Positions 8,011 through 17,733 of a stretch of DNA of 32,976 bases are shown here, in pieces. The notes under the pieces were generated by a model. The model worked only from the letters and a program-made list of their open reading frames with translations, ran no database searches and was not told the DNA's origin. The DNA comes from Clostridiales bacterium. Lineage in GTDB: Bacteria; Bacillota; Clostridia; Oscillospirales; RGIG5299. The first letter of the stretch is position 1. The number at the start of each line of letters is the position of its first letter. The stretch covers positions 1-32,976 of the forward strand of contig JAEEIO010000117.1 in NCBI GenBank assembly GCA_016281405.1. Direction: 5' to 3'. A program made the position numbers and the translations under genes.

Positions 8011-9258
8011 TTGGAATACGTGACGCTTATCCTCTCCGCCGTCGCCGCGGCCGCGGCCGTGGCGGCCCTCATAGTCGCCGTCTGCAAGAAGTCGGTCTCG
8101 GAGAAAAAGATAAAAGAACTTTTGAACGAGCGGGCCTCCCGCGACGCCGAGCTCAGAAACGCCGATAAAGACCATATCGTCGCCATGATAAAGACGAGCG
8201 CCGAGAATCAGAACAACGTCGTCGAGACCCTCCGCCGCTCCGTCTCCGATTCGTCGGCGCAGATGGACGCCCGCTTCGAGGCCTTCTCCAAAAACACCGA
8301 CGCCAAGTTCGAGGCCTTAAAGACCTCCAACGACCAGAAACTCGGCGAAATAAAAACCGTCGTCGACGAAAAACTACAGAAGACCTTAAACGAACGCTTC
8401 ACCCAATCCTTCGAGACCGTCTCCAAGAGCCTCGCCTCGGTCCAGCAGGGACTCGGCGAAATGAAGGAACTCGCCTCCGACGTCGGCGACCTCAAAAGCG
8501 TCATGACCAACGTCAAGACGCGCGGCGGCCTCGGCGAAATACAGCTCGAATCGATACTCGCCGAGATCCTCCCGAAAACTCTCTGGGAGCGGCAGTATAG
8601 AATATCGCCCGCCAAAAACGAAGCCGTCGACTTCGTCGTAAAACTGCCCGGCAGCGGCGAGACCCCCGTCCTGCTCCCAATCGACTCCAAGCTCCCCGTC
8701 GAAGACTATAAGCGTCTCGTCGCGGCGAACTCGGCGGGCAATAGGGAAGAGGCTGCGAAGGCCCGCAAATCGCTCGAGGCGAGAATAAAGGAAGAGGCTA
8801 AGGATATCTCCGATAAATACATAAAGCCTCCCCTTACCACCGACTTCGCCCTCATGTATCTCCCCTTCGAGGGACTTTACGCCGAGGTGACCGAATCGGA
8901 GCTTCACGAAACGCTCCGCCGCGATTACAGAGTCAACGTCACCGGTCCCTCGACCGTCGCCGCCTTCTTGAACAGCCTTCAGCTCGGCTTCCGCACCCTT
9001 GAGATACAGAAGCGCTCGGGCGAGGTATGGCGCACTCTCGGTGCCGTCAAGACCGAATTCGAAAAATTCGGCGGACTTCTCGAAAAAACGCAGAAAAAAC
9101 TCAACGAGGCGAGCGGCGACCTCGAGACCCTTATCGGCACCCGCTCCAACATGATAAGAAGGTCTCTGAAAAGCGTCTCCACCCTCCCCGACGACGAGAG
9201 CGCCGAACTGCTCGCCGCGTCCGACGAGCCCGCGCTCCCCGACTCCACCGAAATCTGA
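8011..9258 (+). CDS. rmuC: DNA recombination protein RmuC
   Basis: N-terminal TM plus coiled coil, then RmuC core NVKTRGGLGEIQLESILAEILP...VDFVVKLPGSGETPVLLPIDSKLPVEDY...FALMYLPFEGLYAEV. TTG start after AAGGAGG. Confidence 0.92.
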   Translation: MEYVTLILSAVAAAAAVAALIVAVCKKSVSEKKIKELLNERASRDAELRNADKDHIVAMIKTSAENQNNVVETLRRSVSDSSAQMDARFEAFSKNTDAKFEALKTSNDQKLGEIKTVVDEKLQKTLNERFTQSFETVSKSLASVQQGLGEMKELASDVGDLKSVMTNVKTRGGLGEIQLESILAEILPKTLWERQYRISPAKNEAVDFVVKLPGSGETPVLLPIDSKLPVEDYKRLVAANSAGNREEAAKARKSLEARIKEEAKDISDKYIKPPLTTDFALMYLPFEGLYAEVTESELHETLRRDYRVNVTGPSTVAAFLNSLQLGFRTLEIQKRSGEVWRTLGAVKTEFEKFGGLLEKTQKKLNEASGDLETLIGTRSNMIRRSLKSVSTLPDDESAELLAASDEPALPDSTEI

Positions 9259-9278
9259 AAAACCGGACGTGAGGCAAC

Positions 9279-10403
9279 TTGGCAGGTTTTTTGAAAAAAC
9301 TCATAAAACCCCTTGACCTGCCGCTTTTGGCGGCATGCCTCTTGGCGTCCGCCGCGGGCATGGTGCTTATCTTTTCCGCCCTCGAAAGTCCGCCCGCGGG
9401 CATCTCCCAAAGCAGATACATGATAGTTCAGGGCGTCGCCACGGCCGTAGGACTCGCGTTAGCCGTCGTCATATCGTTAATAGACTATAACTTTTTCCGT
9501 CCCTTCACCAAATTCTTCATCCCCGTCGGCGCGGCCGCCCTCGTCCTCACGGGACTGTTCGCCCCCGAGATATCGGGCAACCACAGCTGGATAGACTTAG
9601 GCATCACCTACGTCCAGCCCGCCGAATTCATAAAACTGCTGTATATCGTCACCCTCGCGGCGCATATAGATAAACTCGGCGACGATATAAACCGCCCCAA
9701 AAACTTCATCTTCCTCCTTCTCCACGCGGGCGTCTATATCGCGGGCGTGCTCGTCGAGGAGGATATGGGCATGGCGACCATATATATCCTGATTTTCGTC
9801 ATAATGCTCGTCTCGGCGGGACTTCGCGTAAAATATATGCTTCTCGCGGGGGCCCCCGTCGTCGCCGCCTTGCCGCTTATCTGGACCTTCGTCCTCAAAG
9901 ACCGTCAACGTTTCCGCATCCTCACCCTTTTCGACCCGACGTTAGACCCCCTTGGCTACGGCTATCAGGTCATCCAGTCCAAGACGGCGATAGGCAGCGG
10001 CAAATTCTTCGGCGCCGGATTTATGCAGGGCGTCATGACGCAGACCAACATGATCCCCGCCAAGCACACCGACTTCATTTTCGCCGTCTGCGGCGAGGAA
10101 TTCGGCTTCGTGGGATGTCTCGCGGTCATAGCGATACTCCTTTTCATCGTCGGCAGGATATTTTACGACACCAAAAAATCCACCGATAATTTCGGACGCA
10201 TGATTTTAGTCGGCGTTTCGGCCATGCTTCTGGTGCAGGCGGTAATAAATATCGGCATGTGCATAGGCATAACCCCCGTCATAGGCATAACTCTTCCGTT
10301 TTTCTCGGCGGGCGGCTCCTCTATGCTCTCTGTCTGGCTCGCCGTGGGACTCGTCCTGTCGGTCTTGCGCCACAGAAAGAAAAACTGGCAGGAAGCGCTT
10401 TAA
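9279..10403 (+). CDS. rodA: SEDS family peptidoglycan glycosyltransferase RodA/FtsW
   Basis: Polytopic protein with GNHSWIDLGITYVQPAEFIKL, EEDMGMATIYILIF, QSKTAIGSGKFFGAGFMQG, HTDFIFAVCGEEFGFVG, PVIGITLPFFSAGGSSML. TTG start. Confidence 0.92.
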   Translation: MAGFLKKLIKPLDLPLLAACLLASAAGMVLIFSALESPPAGISQSRYMIVQGVATAVGLALAVVISLIDYNFFRPFTKFFIPVGAAALVLTGLFAPEISGNHSWIDLGITYVQPAEFIKLLYIVTLAAHIDKLGDDINRPKNFIFLLLHAGVYIAGVLVEEDMGMATIYILIFVIMLVSAGLRVKYMLLAGAPVVAALPLIWTFVLKDRQRFRILTLFDPTLDPLGYGYQVIQSKTAIGSGKFFGAGFMQGVMTQTNMIPAKHTDFIFAVCGEEFGFVGCLAVIAILLFIVGRIFYDTKKSTDNFGRMILVGVSAMLLVQAVINIGMCIGITPVIGITLPFFSAGGSSMLSVWLAVGLVLSVLRHRKKNWQEAL

Positions 10404-10415
10404 GGCGGTGACGTT

Positions 10416-11186
10416 TTGCGGATTCTTTTCATAGCCGACGTCGTCGGCAAAGGCGGAACGGAGCTTTTATTAAAAAGACTCCCCGCCCTCAAAAACGAAT
10501 ATAAGCCCGACCTCACAATAGTAAACGGCGAAAACGCCGCGGCGGGCAACGGCGTCGACGCCTCCGCCGCCGACGCGATATTTTCGGCGGGAGCCGACGT
10601 CATAACGGGCGGCAACCACTCCTTCGACCGCCGCGACGACTCGCTTTTCGACCGTCCCTATATCCTCCGCCCGCTCAACTGGCGAACGGACGTCGGGAAG
10701 GGGAGCGCCGTTTACGACGCGGTAAGGTGGAAGGCGGCCGTCGTCTCCCTCTCGGGGACGGTAAATATGGTCGGAAACCACGAAAACCCCTTCCTCTCCG
10801 TCAAAGAAGAGATCAAAAAACTCAAAACCGAGACCGACACCGTCTTCGTCGACTTTCTCGCCGAGGCGACGAGCGAGAAAAAGGCCATGGGCCTTTGGCT
10901 TGCGGGCGAGGTCACTGCCGTAATAGGCACTCACACTCACTGTCAGACGGCCGACGCCGAAATAATAAACGGCACGGCGTATATAACCGACGCGGGATTT
11001 ACGGGGTCGAAAAACTCGGTCCTCGGCGTCGCCCCGAAGGAAGTCGTCGAGCGCTTCGCCCTCGGGAGCAGGGAAAAGCTTTTACAGCTCGACGAGCCGC
11101 CCTATATGATAAACGGCGTATTTATTGAAACCGAAAACGGCAAAGCCGTTTCGATAGAAACCGTAATGAAAATATACCAAAGATAA
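10416..11186 (+). CDS. YmdB-like/TIGR00282 family metallophosphoesterase
   Basis: MRILFIADVVGKGGTELL, NGENAAAGNGV, VITGGNHSFDRRD, GTHTHCQTADAEI, DAGFTGSKNSVLG motifs. TTG start. Confidence 0.9.
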   Translation: MRILFIADVVGKGGTELLLKRLPALKNEYKPDLTIVNGENAAAGNGVDASAADAIFSAGADVITGGNHSFDRRDDSLFDRPYILRPLNWRTDVGKGSAVYDAVRWKAAVVSLSGTVNMVGNHENPFLSVKEEIKKLKTETDTVFVDFLAEATSEKKAMGLWLAGEVTAVIGTHTHCQTADAEIINGTAYITDAGFTGSKNSVLGVAPKEVVERFALGSREKLLQLDEPPYMINGVFIETENGKAVSIETVMKIYQR

Positions 11187-11198
11187 GGAGTCTTTTGT

Positions 11199-12035
11199 TT
11201 GGAACTTCTCAAGTCGATTCTTCTCGGCATCATTCAGGGCCTCACGGAGTTTTTGCCCGTCTCGAGCTCGGGACATCTCGTGCTTGCGCAGGAGATATTC
11301 GGGCTCTCCTATAACGAGGCCGAAAACCTCGCCTTCGACGTCTTTCTGCATTTCGGCACCCTCGTCGCGATATGCGTCGTCTTCAGAAAGACCGTCTGGG
11401 GCATAATTAAGGCCTTTTTCACCTCGCTTAAAAAGCTTTTCACGGGCAAATACCGCTATTCGACGCTCGACAGATTCGAGAAAATGCTTCTTCTTATGAT
11501 AATCTCGATAATCCCGCTCTTCGCCGTCCTTCTTCTCAAGGATCATATAGACGCCCTCTTCTCGAGCGTGCTTGCCGTCGGCATCTCGCTCATCGTCACG
11601 GCGGGACTTCTGTTCGTCGCCGATATGCTCACGAAAAAGCCCCGTAAGACCGTCGAGCCCAAGCCCCTTCACGGACTTATAATCGGCCTTTTCCAGGCCG
11701 TCGCGACGGTGCCGGGCATTTCGCGCTCGGGCTCGACCATCACGGGCGGACTGCTTTGCGGCCTTGATAAGAGCTTCGCGGTCGAATTCGCCTTCGTCAT
11801 GTCCATCCCCGCCGTCCTCGGCGCCAATATACTCGAAATATTCAAAGTCGTCAAAAACGGTATGGAAACGCCCTTTGTCTACTGTCTTATAGGCGCGGCG
11901 GTCGCCGCCGTCGTCGGCGTCGGAGCCATCAAGCTCGTCGAGCTCGTCTCCAGAAAAAACAAGTTCGTCTTCTTCTCGATCTACTGCGCGGCGGTCGGAC
12001 TTTTCGCCGTGATCTGGTCGATAGTCGTAAAATAA
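11199..12035 (+). CDS. uppP: Undecaprenyl-diphosphatase (UppP/BacA)
   Basis: GIIQGLTEFLPVSSSGHLVLAQ and GLFQAVATVPGISRSGSTITGGL signatures. Confidence 0.95.
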   Translation: MELLKSILLGIIQGLTEFLPVSSSGHLVLAQEIFGLSYNEAENLAFDVFLHFGTLVAICVVFRKTVWGIIKAFFTSLKKLFTGKYRYSTLDRFEKMLLLMIISIIPLFAVLLLKDHIDALFSSVLAVGISLIVTAGLLFVADMLTKKPRKTVEPKPLHGLIIGLFQAVATVPGISRSGSTITGGLLCGLDKSFAVEFAFVMSIPAVLGANILEIFKVVKNGMETPFVYCLIGAAVAAVVGVGAIKLVELVSRKNKFVFFSIYCAAVGLFAVIWSIVVK

Positions 12036-12062
12036 AAGGCTTTTAAGAAAGAAGGTCGTAAA

Positions 12063-14492
12063 ATGGCCCAAAAAAGCAAGAATAAGAATAAAAATGCCGC
12101 GAGCCGGCCTCGTAAAAACGAGCCCGCCAAAAAGAAAAACACGGGCGCGCAGGTCGCGGGCGTTGCGCTTTTCTTTCTCGCCCTTGCCGTCGTCATCTCG
12201 CTCTTTTTCGACGTCGGCGGCGCGGGGACGTGGATCCGCTCCGTCCTCCGCGGACTCTTCGGCTTCGGCGCCTATCTGCTCCCGATAATCCTCGTCGTGA
12301 GCGGCGTCTACGCCGTTTTCCCGAAGACCGAGCGCCGCGGCGTCAAGCTTATCTGCGGCGCGATAATGTTCGCCTCGGTCTGCGGCGTCTTCGCCCTCTT
12401 TCACACCGACGGCATCGCCGCCGAATCCTTCACGGGCCTCACGGCCGAGCTCTATAACCTCGGCAGCGCCGAGCTCTTCTCGGGCGGCGTCGTGGGCGGC
12501 TACCTCGGCTACCCGCTGTCTTTGTGGCTCGGCGGAGTTTTCGCCGCGCTCATAATCTGCTTCATCCTCGTCGTTTCCCTCATCTATTACTGCGACGTCT
12601 CCCTCGCCGCCGTCTTCTCTAAAATCGGCGAGAAGATAAAAGCCTCCCGCGAAAAGAGAATGCTCGAAAAAGAGGAGCGCGCCGAGGCCGAAAAGAATAA
12701 AGAAAACGATATTTTCGGCGAGCCCGAAAAGAAAAGGAACGAACCCGTCATTAACGGCGTCGCCGATATCGACATCCCCGTCGACGACCCCCTGGAGCCC
12801 GAAAAGAAGAAAAAGAAGGAAAAAGAAAAGGATAAAAAACGCAGCGTCATCGACGTCCCCGTCGACTCTCCCGCCTCTCCGGCCATCCCCGACGGCCCCG
12901 CCGCGGAGGAGATCCCCGAAAAGATAACCGTCACCGCCGCCGAAAAGGCGGAAATGATAAAAGAGATAGAGGAAAAAGCGGGCGAAAAGCCCAAGGCCAA
13001 GCCCTACCGCTATCCGCCTCTCTCCCTCATATCCAAGGGCGAAGCCGATAACTTCGACGCCTCCGCCGAGATGCGTCAGATGGCCGAAAAGATAGTCTCC
13101 ACGCTCGCCTCCTTCGGCGTCGAAACGAGAATAACCAATATCACGAGAGGCCCGTCCGTCACCCGATTCGAGCTCGTCCCCGGTATGGGCGTAAAAATAA
13201 GCAAAGTCGCAAACCTCTCTAACGACCTCGCGCTTGCCCTCGCCGCGAGCCGCGTGAGAATAGAGGCGCCCATACCCGGCAAGGCCGCCATCGGCATCGA
13301 GGTCCCCAACCGCAAGAGGACGACGGTCTACCTCCGCGACATCCTGAACAGCCGCGAGTTCACCACCTCCGAAAGCTTCGTCACCGCCGCTCTCGGCAAG
13401 GATATAGGCGGCATGCCCGTAATTATGGACATCGCCAAAATGCCCCACGTGCTCGTAGCGGGCTCCACAGGCTCCGGTAAATCGGTCTGTATCAACTCGA
13501 TAATCGTTTCGCTCATCTATAAAGCCTCGCCCGAAAAGGTAAAGCTTATAATGATAGACCCCAAAATGGTCGAACTTTCCGACTATAACGGCATCCCGCA
13601 CCTTCTCATCCCCGTCGTCACCGATCCGAAAAAGGCCGCGGGCGCGCTTTTGTGGGCCGTCGCCGAGATGGAAAAACGCTATCAGCTTTTAAGCGAAAAC
13701 TCGGTCAGAGAGATATTTTCCTATAACGCCCTCGCCGAGAACGACCCCGAACTCGAGCCCATCCCGCAGATAGTCATAATCATCGACGAGTTTGCCGACC
13801 TTATGATGACCGCCCCCAAGGACGTTGAAGACGCCGTCTGCCGCATAGCGCAGAAGGCGAGAGCCGTCGGCATGCACCTCATAGTCGCCACCCAGCGTCC
13901 GTCCGCCGACGTCCTGACGGGTCTTATCAAAGCCAACATCCCCTCGCGTATAGCGTTTGCCGTCGCGAGCGGCCTCGATTCGAGGATCATCCTCGACCAG
14001 ACGGGCGCCGAAAAGCTCATAGGCCGCGGCGATATGCTCTATAACCCCTTGGGCTGCGAAAAGCCGATAAGAGCGCAGGGCTGCTTCGTCCCCGATAAAG
14101 ACATATCGGCCGTCATAGCCTTCGTCAAGGCCAACGGCACGGCCGCTTACGATGAAGGCGTTATAAAAGAGATCGAAAAGAACGCCGAACTGCAGGACAA
14201 CAAGGGCAAGAAAAACGGCGGCGCCCCCGCCGAGGTCGGCGACTCCGACCCGATGACCGAAGAGGCGATAGACATCGCCATCGACGCCCGCACCGTCTCG
14301 ACCTCCATGCTTCAGCGCCGTCTGAAACTCGGCTACGGCCGCGCCGCGAGAATAATCGACGAGATGGAGGAGCGCGGCATCGTCGGCCCGCCCGACGGCT
14401 CCAAGCCCCGCCAGGTCCTCATCTCCAAATCCGAATGGAACGAAATAAAACTGCGTCAGGCCGACGTTTCCGAAATGCAGGATAAAGTCTGA
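12063..14492 (+). CDS. ftsK: DNA translocase FtsK/SpoIIIE
   Basis: N-terminal TM helices, charged linker, Walker A VAGSTGSGKSVCIN, VIIIDEFADLMM, RPSADVLTGLIKANIPSRIAFAVASGLDSRIILDQTGAEKLIGRGDML, C-terminal winged-helix gamma domain. Confidence 0.95.
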   Translation: MAQKSKNKNKNAASRPRKNEPAKKKNTGAQVAGVALFFLALAVVISLFFDVGGAGTWIRSVLRGLFGFGAYLLPIILVVSGVYAVFPKTERRGVKLICGAIMFASVCGVFALFHTDGIAAESFTGLTAELYNLGSAELFSGGVVGGYLGYPLSLWLGGVFAALIICFILVVSLIYYCDVSLAAVFSKIGEKIKASREKRMLEKEERAEAEKNKENDIFGEPEKKRNEPVINGVADIDIPVDDPLEPEKKKKKEKEKDKKRSVIDVPVDSPASPAIPDGPAAEEIPEKITVTAAEKAEMIKEIEEKAGEKPKAKPYRYPPLSLISKGEADNFDASAEMRQMAEKIVSTLASFGVETRITNITRGPSVTRFELVPGMGVKISKVANLSNDLALALAASRVRIEAPIPGKAAIGIEVPNRKRTTVYLRDILNSREFTTSESFVTAALGKDIGGMPVIMDIAKMPHVLVAGSTGSGKSVCINSIIVSLIYKASPEKVKLIMIDPKMVELSDYNGIPHLLIPVVTDPKKAAGALLWAVAEMEKRYQLLSENSVREIFSYNALAENDPELEPIPQIVIIIDEFADLMMTAPKDVEDAVCRIAQKARAVGMHLIVATQRPSADVLTGLIKANIPSRIAFAVASGLDSRIILDQTGAEKLIGRGDMLYNPLGCEKPIRAQGCFVPDKDISAVIAFVKANGTAAYDEGVIKEIEKNAELQDNKGKKNGGAPAEVGDSDPMTEEAIDIAIDARTVSTSMLQRRLKLGYGRAARIIDEMEERGIVGPPDGSKPRQVLISKSEWNEIKLRQADVSEMQDKV

Positions 14493-14512
14493 AAACGAAA
14501 GGATAAAATATC

Positions 14513-15334
14513 ATGAGCGAATGCACCCACAACTGCGAGACCTGCGGGCAAAACTGCTCCTCAAGGTCAAATGAAAGCCTCAAAGCGGCCCCCCACGAGA
14601 TGTCGCAGATCAAAAAAGTAATAGGCGTCGTCAGCGGCAAAGGCGGCGTCGGCAAATCGATGGTCTCCTCACTGCTTGCCGTCACCATGCGCCGCCGCGG
14701 CTTTGAAACCGCCGTGCTCGACGCCGACGTCACCGGCCCCTCCATCCCCAAAATGTTCGGCGTCAGGGATAAAGCCGAGGCCGACGGAAGCGGCATCTAC
14801 CCCGGCCGCACCAAAACCGGCATAAAAATAATGTCCGTGAATATGCTCCTTGAGGACGACACCGACCCCGTCGTCTGGCGCGGCCCCGTCATAGCGGGCG
14901 CCGTCAAGCAGTTCTGGACCGACGTCATCTGGGAAGACGTCGACTATATGTTCGTCGATATGCCTCCCGGAACGGGCGACGTCCCGCTCACCGTCTTCCA
15001 GTCCCTCCCCGTCGACGCTATCGTCGTCGTCACCTCGCCCGCCGAGCTCGTCTCGATGATAGTCGCCAAGGCGGTCAAAATGGCCCGCCTCATGAATATC
15101 CCCGTCCTCGCCCTCGTCGAGAACATGAGCTATTTCGAGTGTCCCGACTGCCATAAAAAACACGATATTTTCGGCGAATCGAAGGCCGAAAAGACGGCGG
15201 AGGATTTCGGCGTCAACGTAGTCGCGAGACTCCCCGTCGACCGCAAACTCGCGGCCGCCTCCGACAAGGGCGCCGTCGAGCTTTTCGAAGGCGACTGGCT
15301 CGAGGGCGTGGCCGACGCCATCGAAAAACTGTAA
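14513..15334 (+). CDS. Mrp/NBP35 family Fe-S carrier ATPase
   Basis: Deviant Walker A GVVSGKGGVGKSMVSSLLA, DADVTGPSIPKMFG, Cys-rich N-terminus CTHNCETCGQNC, ECPDC near the C-terminus. Confidence 0.92.
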   Translation: MSECTHNCETCGQNCSSRSNESLKAAPHEMSQIKKVIGVVSGKGGVGKSMVSSLLAVTMRRRGFETAVLDADVTGPSIPKMFGVRDKAEADGSGIYPGRTKTGIKIMSVNMLLEDDTDPVVWRGPVIAGAVKQFWTDVIWEDVDYMFVDMPPGTGDVPLTVFQSLPVDAIVVVTSPAELVSMIVAKAVKMARLMNIPVLALVENMSYFECPDCHKKHDIFGESKAEKTAEDFGVNVVARLPVDRKLAAASDKGAVELFEGDWLEGVADAIEKL

Positions 15335-15346
15335 AAGCGTTTTTTC

Positions 15347-15375
15347 TTTACAAACCGCCCCCGCGGTTGTATAAT
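15347..15375 (+). promoter_or_regulatory. Predicted iorAB promoter with a palindrome filling the spacer
   Basis: TTTACA (15347-15352), 17-nt spacer, TATAAT (15370-15375). The spacer contains AACCGC-CCCC-GCGGTT. Confidence 0.6.
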
Positions 15376-15407
15376 AATTGACAGACGATTCAAACAGGAG
15401 AATACCG

Positions 15408-17147
15408 ATGAAAAAACTTATGCTCGGCAACGACGCCGTCGCCCGCGGCCTCTACGAAGGCGGACTCGTCTTCGCCTCAAGCTACCCGGGCACTCCCTCG
15501 ACCGAAATAACCGAAACCCTTTCAAAATACGACGACGTTTACAGCGAATGGGCGCCCAACGAAAAGGTCGCCGCCGAGGCGGCCCTCGGAGCCTCCGTCG
15601 CGGGCGTCAGAAGCTTTTGCGGCATGAAGCACGTCGGCCTCAACGTCGCGGCCGACCTTCTCTACACCGCCTCCTACACGGGCGTAAACGGCGGCTTCGT
15701 TTTAGCTGTGGCCGACGACCCGGGTATGCACTCCTCTCAAAACGAGCAGGACAGCCGTCATCACGCCATAGCCTCCAAAACCCTCATGCTCGAGCCCTCC
15801 GACTCTGCCGAATGCCGCGACTTCGCCAAAGCCGCGCTGGAGCTCTCCGAACGCTTCGACACCCCCGTTATTTTACGCCTCTCGACCCGCGTTTCGCACT
15901 CGCAGTCGCTCGTCGAGGAAGGGGAGAGGCCCGCGCTTTATAAAAAGCCCTACGAGAAAAATATCGCCAAATTCGTCATGATGCCCGGCAACGCCGTCAA
16001 GCGTCACGTCGAGGTCGAGCGCCGCGCCGCGGCCGAGCGCGAATGGGCCGAGACCTGCGAGTTCAACAGAATCGAAAATAACGGCTCCGACGTAGGCGTC
16101 ATCACGGCGGGCATCTCCTACTGCTACGCCCTCGAGGCGCTCGGAAAGAGCGCCGACTACCTTAAACTCGGCGTCGTGAACCCCTTACCCGAAAAACTCA
16201 TAAAAGACTTCTGCGCCGCCCATAATACCGTCTACGTCGTCGAAGAATTAGACGATATCATAGAGACCCACTGCAAAAAACTCGGCCTTTCCGTCATAGG
16301 CAAGGAAAAGTTTACCTACCTCGGCGAATACACCGCCGCCATGATAAAAGAGGCCGTCACGGGCGAAAAAGCGGATATAACGCCCGCCCCCGAAAAGGCG
16401 CCCGCCCGTCCTCCCGTCATGTGTCCGGGATGCCCCCACAGAGGCGTTTTCTACACCCTCTCGCGCCTCGGATATTACGTCAGCGGCGACATAGGCTGCT
16501 ACACCCTCGGCGCCGCCGCGCCCCTTGCGGCCATGGACTCCACCGTCTGCATGGGCGCCTCGGTCTCGATGCTCCACGGCTTCAATAAAGCCAACGCCGC
16601 CTTCGGCGAGCGTAAAAAGGCCGTCGCCGTCATCGGCGACTCCACCTTCATCCACTCGGGCATAACGAGCCTCATAGACGTCGCCTACAACGCCAGCTTT
16701 TCGACCGTTTTGATACTCGATAACTCCATAACCGGCATGACCGGCCACCAGCAGAACCCGACAACGGGCAAAAACATAAAGGGCGACCCCGCCTCTGCCG
16801 TAAATCTCGAAGCGCTTTGTCGCGCCGTCGGCATCGATAACGTCGCCGTCGTCGACCCCTTCGACGTCAAGGGACTTACCGCCAAGCTCAAGGAGTTCAC
16901 CGCGCTCGACGCCCCGTCGGTCATAATCTGCCGCCGCCCCTGCGCGCTTTTGAAATATGTCAAAGCCGCGCCGCCGCTCGTCATCGACACCGAAAAATGC
17001 GTAAAATGCGGCATGTGCCTGAAAGCGGGCTGCCCCGCCATAGTCAAAAAGCCCGAAGGCATGAAGATCGACGCCGCGCTTTGCGTCGGATGCGGTCTTT
17101 GCGAAAAAATCTGCGCCGTCGGCGCAATAGGAAAGGCGGTCGACTGA
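15408..17147 (+). CDS. iorA: Indolepyruvate ferredoxin oxidoreductase, alpha subunit
   Basis: GNDAVARGLYEGGLVFASSYPGTPSTEI, MCPGCPHRGVFYTL, GDIGCYTLG, IGDSTFIHSGITSLIDV, C-terminal ferredoxin Cys motifs. ATG at 15408 after CAGGAG. Confidence 0.93.
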   Translation: MKKLMLGNDAVARGLYEGGLVFASSYPGTPSTEITETLSKYDDVYSEWAPNEKVAAEAALGASVAGVRSFCGMKHVGLNVAADLLYTASYTGVNGGFVLAVADDPGMHSSQNEQDSRHHAIASKTLMLEPSDSAECRDFAKAALELSERFDTPVILRLSTRVSHSQSLVEEGERPALYKKPYEKNIAKFVMMPGNAVKRHVEVERRAAAEREWAETCEFNRIENNGSDVGVITAGISYCYALEALGKSADYLKLGVVNPLPEKLIKDFCAAHNTVYVVEELDDIIETHCKKLGLSVIGKEKFTYLGEYTAAMIKEAVTGEKADITPAPEKAPARPPVMCPGCPHRGVFYTLSRLGYYVSGDIGCYTLGAAAPLAAMDSTVCMGASVSMLHGFNKANAAFGERKKAVAVIGDSTFIHSGITSLIDVAYNASFSTVLILDNSITGMTGHQQNPTTGKNIKGDPASAVNLEALCRAVGIDNVAVVDPFDVKGLTAKLKEFTALDAPSVIICRRPCALLKYVKAAPPLVIDTEKCVKCGMCLKAGCPAIVKKPEGMKIDAALCVGCGLCEKICAVGAIGKAVD

Positions 17148-17148
17148 T

Positions 17149-17730
17149 ATGGGAAGCGTAATGATAGTCGGCGTCGGAGGGCAGGGAACGCTCCTTGCCT
17201 CCCGCATACTCGGAGCCGTCTACACCGGCGCGGGCTTCGACGTCAAGGTCAGCGAAGTCCACGGCATGAGCCAGCGCGGCGGATCGGTCGTCACCTACGT
17301 CCGCTACGGCGACCGCGTCGCCTCTCCGATAATCGAAAAGGGCGGAGCCGATATAATTCTCGCCTTTGAAAAACTCGAAGCCCTCCGCTATTTCGAATAC
17401 CTCAAAAAAGGCGGTAAGATCATAGTAAATACGCAGGAGACCGACCCCATGCCCGTCATAACGGGCGCCGCGGTCTACCCCGAAAACATCCTCGAAAAAC
17501 TTTCGGCCGCGGGCGTCGCCGTAACCGCCGTCGACGCGCTCTCGCTCGCCAGAGAGGCGGGCAATCAGAAAGCGGTAAACGTTGTCCTCATAGGCGTCCT
17601 CGCCGCCTCGTCCGATATCCCCGAGGCCGACTGGATAGCCGCCGTCAAATCTACAGTCCCCGAAAAACTGCAGGAAATAAATCTGAAGGCCTTCGCCCTC
17701 GGATATTCCCATAAAAACAAGGAGGAATAA
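17149..17730 (+). CDS. iorB: Indolepyruvate oxidoreductase, beta subunit
   Basis: GVGGQGTLLASRILGAVYTGAGFDVKVSEVHGMSQRGGSVVTYVRYG. Confidence 0.92.
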   Translation: MGSVMIVGVGGQGTLLASRILGAVYTGAGFDVKVSEVHGMSQRGGSVVTYVRYGDRVASPIIEKGGADIILAFEKLEALRYFEYLKKGGKIIVNTQETDPMPVITGAAVYPENILEKLSAAGVAVTAVDALSLAREAGNQKAVNVVLIGVLAASSDIPEADWIAAVKSTVPEKLQEINLKAFALGYSHKNKEE

Positions 17731-17733
17731 AAA

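Noticed and set aside
12700-12990. Low-complexity Lys/Glu-rich stretch in ftsK as a possible repeat or insertion
   Set aside because: This is the usual variable charged linker between the membrane and motor domains of FtsK/SpoIIIE proteins.
11082-13601. 839-aa minus-strand ORF antisense to uppP and ftsK
   Set aside because: It lies opposite two confidently identified genes. The strong use of C-ending codons and avoidance of TTA, CTA and TCA in the sense frame suppresses stops on the antisense strand. The product is low-complexity (Asp/Glu/Gly/Arg-rich) with no family motif.
16248-17207. 319-aa antisense ORF opposite iorA
   Set aside because: Shadow of a conserved gene; no RBS or motif.
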